Assembly (NCBI GenBank): GCA_027055005.1
Contig: JALUNR010000219.1
Location: 1-6,491, forward strand
Source: Campylobacterales bacterium
GTDB taxonomy: Bacteria > Campylobacterota > Campylobacteria > Campylobacterales > QNZT01
Direction: 5' to 3'
DNA length: 6,491 bases
The notes beneath the pieces are model-generated. The model was not told the origin of the DNA, ran no database searches, and worked only from the letters and a program-made list of their open reading frames with translations. Below, in pieces: positions 6,187 to 6,491 of this stretch. A program made the translations under genes and the position numbers. Each line of letters begins with the position of its first letter. Position 1 is the stretch's first letter.

Positions 6187-6491
6187 CTATCTTCTCCATT
6201 TTGTTTTTTTTGACACTCTTTGCAGATACCAAACAGTTGCATAATATGTTCAGTCATTTTAAAGCCTCGCATTCTAGCTACTTTTTCTTGAAGTTTCTCT
6301 ATTGTTTCATCTTCAAATTCTTCTATCTTCCCACAAACTTCACAAATCAAATGATCATGATGAGCTTTTGAACCAAACTCATACTTTTTCCCTTGTATCC
6401 CAAATGATATAGAAGTTACAAGTTTGTTTTCCTCTAAAAGATTAAGTGTTCTATAAACAGTAGTCATACCTATATTTGATTTTGGATATTT
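6183..6491 (-). CDS. fur: Ferric uptake regulator Fur, N-terminus cut off by the window
   Basis: Fur is a dimeric metal-dependent repressor, typically of iron-uptake genes. Only the last 102 residues are present; the frame stays open to base 6491, so the ATG at 6467 is internal and the true start lies outside. The family is about 140 to 160 residues, so some 45 to 55 are missing. Visible are the end of the recognition-helix region (GMTTVYRTLNLLEE, residues 8-21 of the fragment), the metal-binding HHDH (44-47), and two CxxC pairs, CEVC (50-53) and CKEC (90-93), as in Fur proteins with a structural zinc site. H82 and nearby acidic residues fit the regulatory metal site. Sequence alone does not exclude a Zur or PerR specificity, but the position just before lysS matches the fur locus of C. 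jejuni, so Fur is favoured. It is the first visible gene of the operon. Confidence 0.9.
   Translation of the reverse strand, partial: KYPKSNIGMTTVYRTLNLLEENKLVTSISFGIQGKKYEFGSKAHHDHLICEVCGKIEEFEDETIEKLQEKVARMRGFKMTEHIMQLFGICKECQKKQNGEDS
6191..6197 (-). promoter_or_regulatory. Ribosome binding site of lysS
   Basis: GGAGAAG on the minus strand lies inside the end of fur. GGAG is seven bases before the TTG at 6186. It supports TTG as the real lysS start and places initiation where a ribosome finishing fur would stop. Confidence 0.8.

Noticed and set aside
6183..6467. A short 94-residue Fur starting at the ATG at 6467
   Set aside because: The frame is open upstream to the window edge and reads KYPKSNIG before this Met, matching the Fur recognition-helix region. 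The Met is internal.
1..6491. Mobile elements, CRISPR arrays, RNA genes or a defence system
   Set aside because: The DNA is almost fully occupied by seven housekeeping-type genes in a known order, with no repeats, transposase motifs or tRNA-like segments noticed by eye.

Overview
The window is a single, tightly packed minus-strand operon from an AT-rich bacterium. Read in transcription order (right to left) it holds fur (3' part only), lysS, glyA, a DUF1882 gene, a SPOR-domain membrane protein gene, trpE and aroE (5' part only). From memory, Campylobacter jejuni has the same order fur-lysS-glyA-DUF1882-SPOR-aroE (Cj0400 to Cj0405), and Helicobacter pylori keeps lysS-glyA-DUF1882 (HP0182 to HP0184). 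DUF1882 is a Campylobacterota-associated family. The organism is therefore very probably a member of the Campylobacterota (Epsilonproteobacteria). The trpE between the SPOR gene and aroE argues against Campylobacter proper and suits an Arcobacter-, Sulfurimonas- or Sulfurovum-like genus, but the genus cannot be fixed from the sequence alone.

Layout: 6491 to 6183 encodes the C-terminal two thirds of the metalloregulator Fur. 6186 to 4690 encodes lysyl-tRNA synthetase from a TTG codon overlapping the fur stop. 4688 to 3441 encodes serine hydroxymethyltransferase. 3426 to 2884 encodes the 180-residue DUF1882 protein. 2868 to 1966 encodes a one-pass membrane protein with a C-terminal peptidoglycan-binding SPOR domain. 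1962 to 550 encodes anthranilate synthase component I. 557 to 1 encodes the first 185 residues of shikimate dehydrogenase from a GTG codon inside the end of trpE.

Genes overlap by 4 to 8 bases or are separated by 1 to 15 bases. Each start has a recognisable Shine-Dalgarno sequence (weak for aroE) lying in the end of the preceding gene or the short gap. There is no room for an internal promoter or terminator between genes, so one transcript with translational coupling is the natural reading. Functions are mixed: metal regulation, translation, one-carbon metabolism, envelope/division, and two steps of aromatic amino acid synthesis. AroE acts before chorismate and TrpE draws chorismate towards tryptophan.

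The window is essentially housekeeping. I see no mobile element, CRISPR array, RNA gene or defence cassette. The least understood item is the DUF1882 protein, whose sequence carries what look like eroded motifs of the archaeo-eukaryotic primase (prim-pol) fold.
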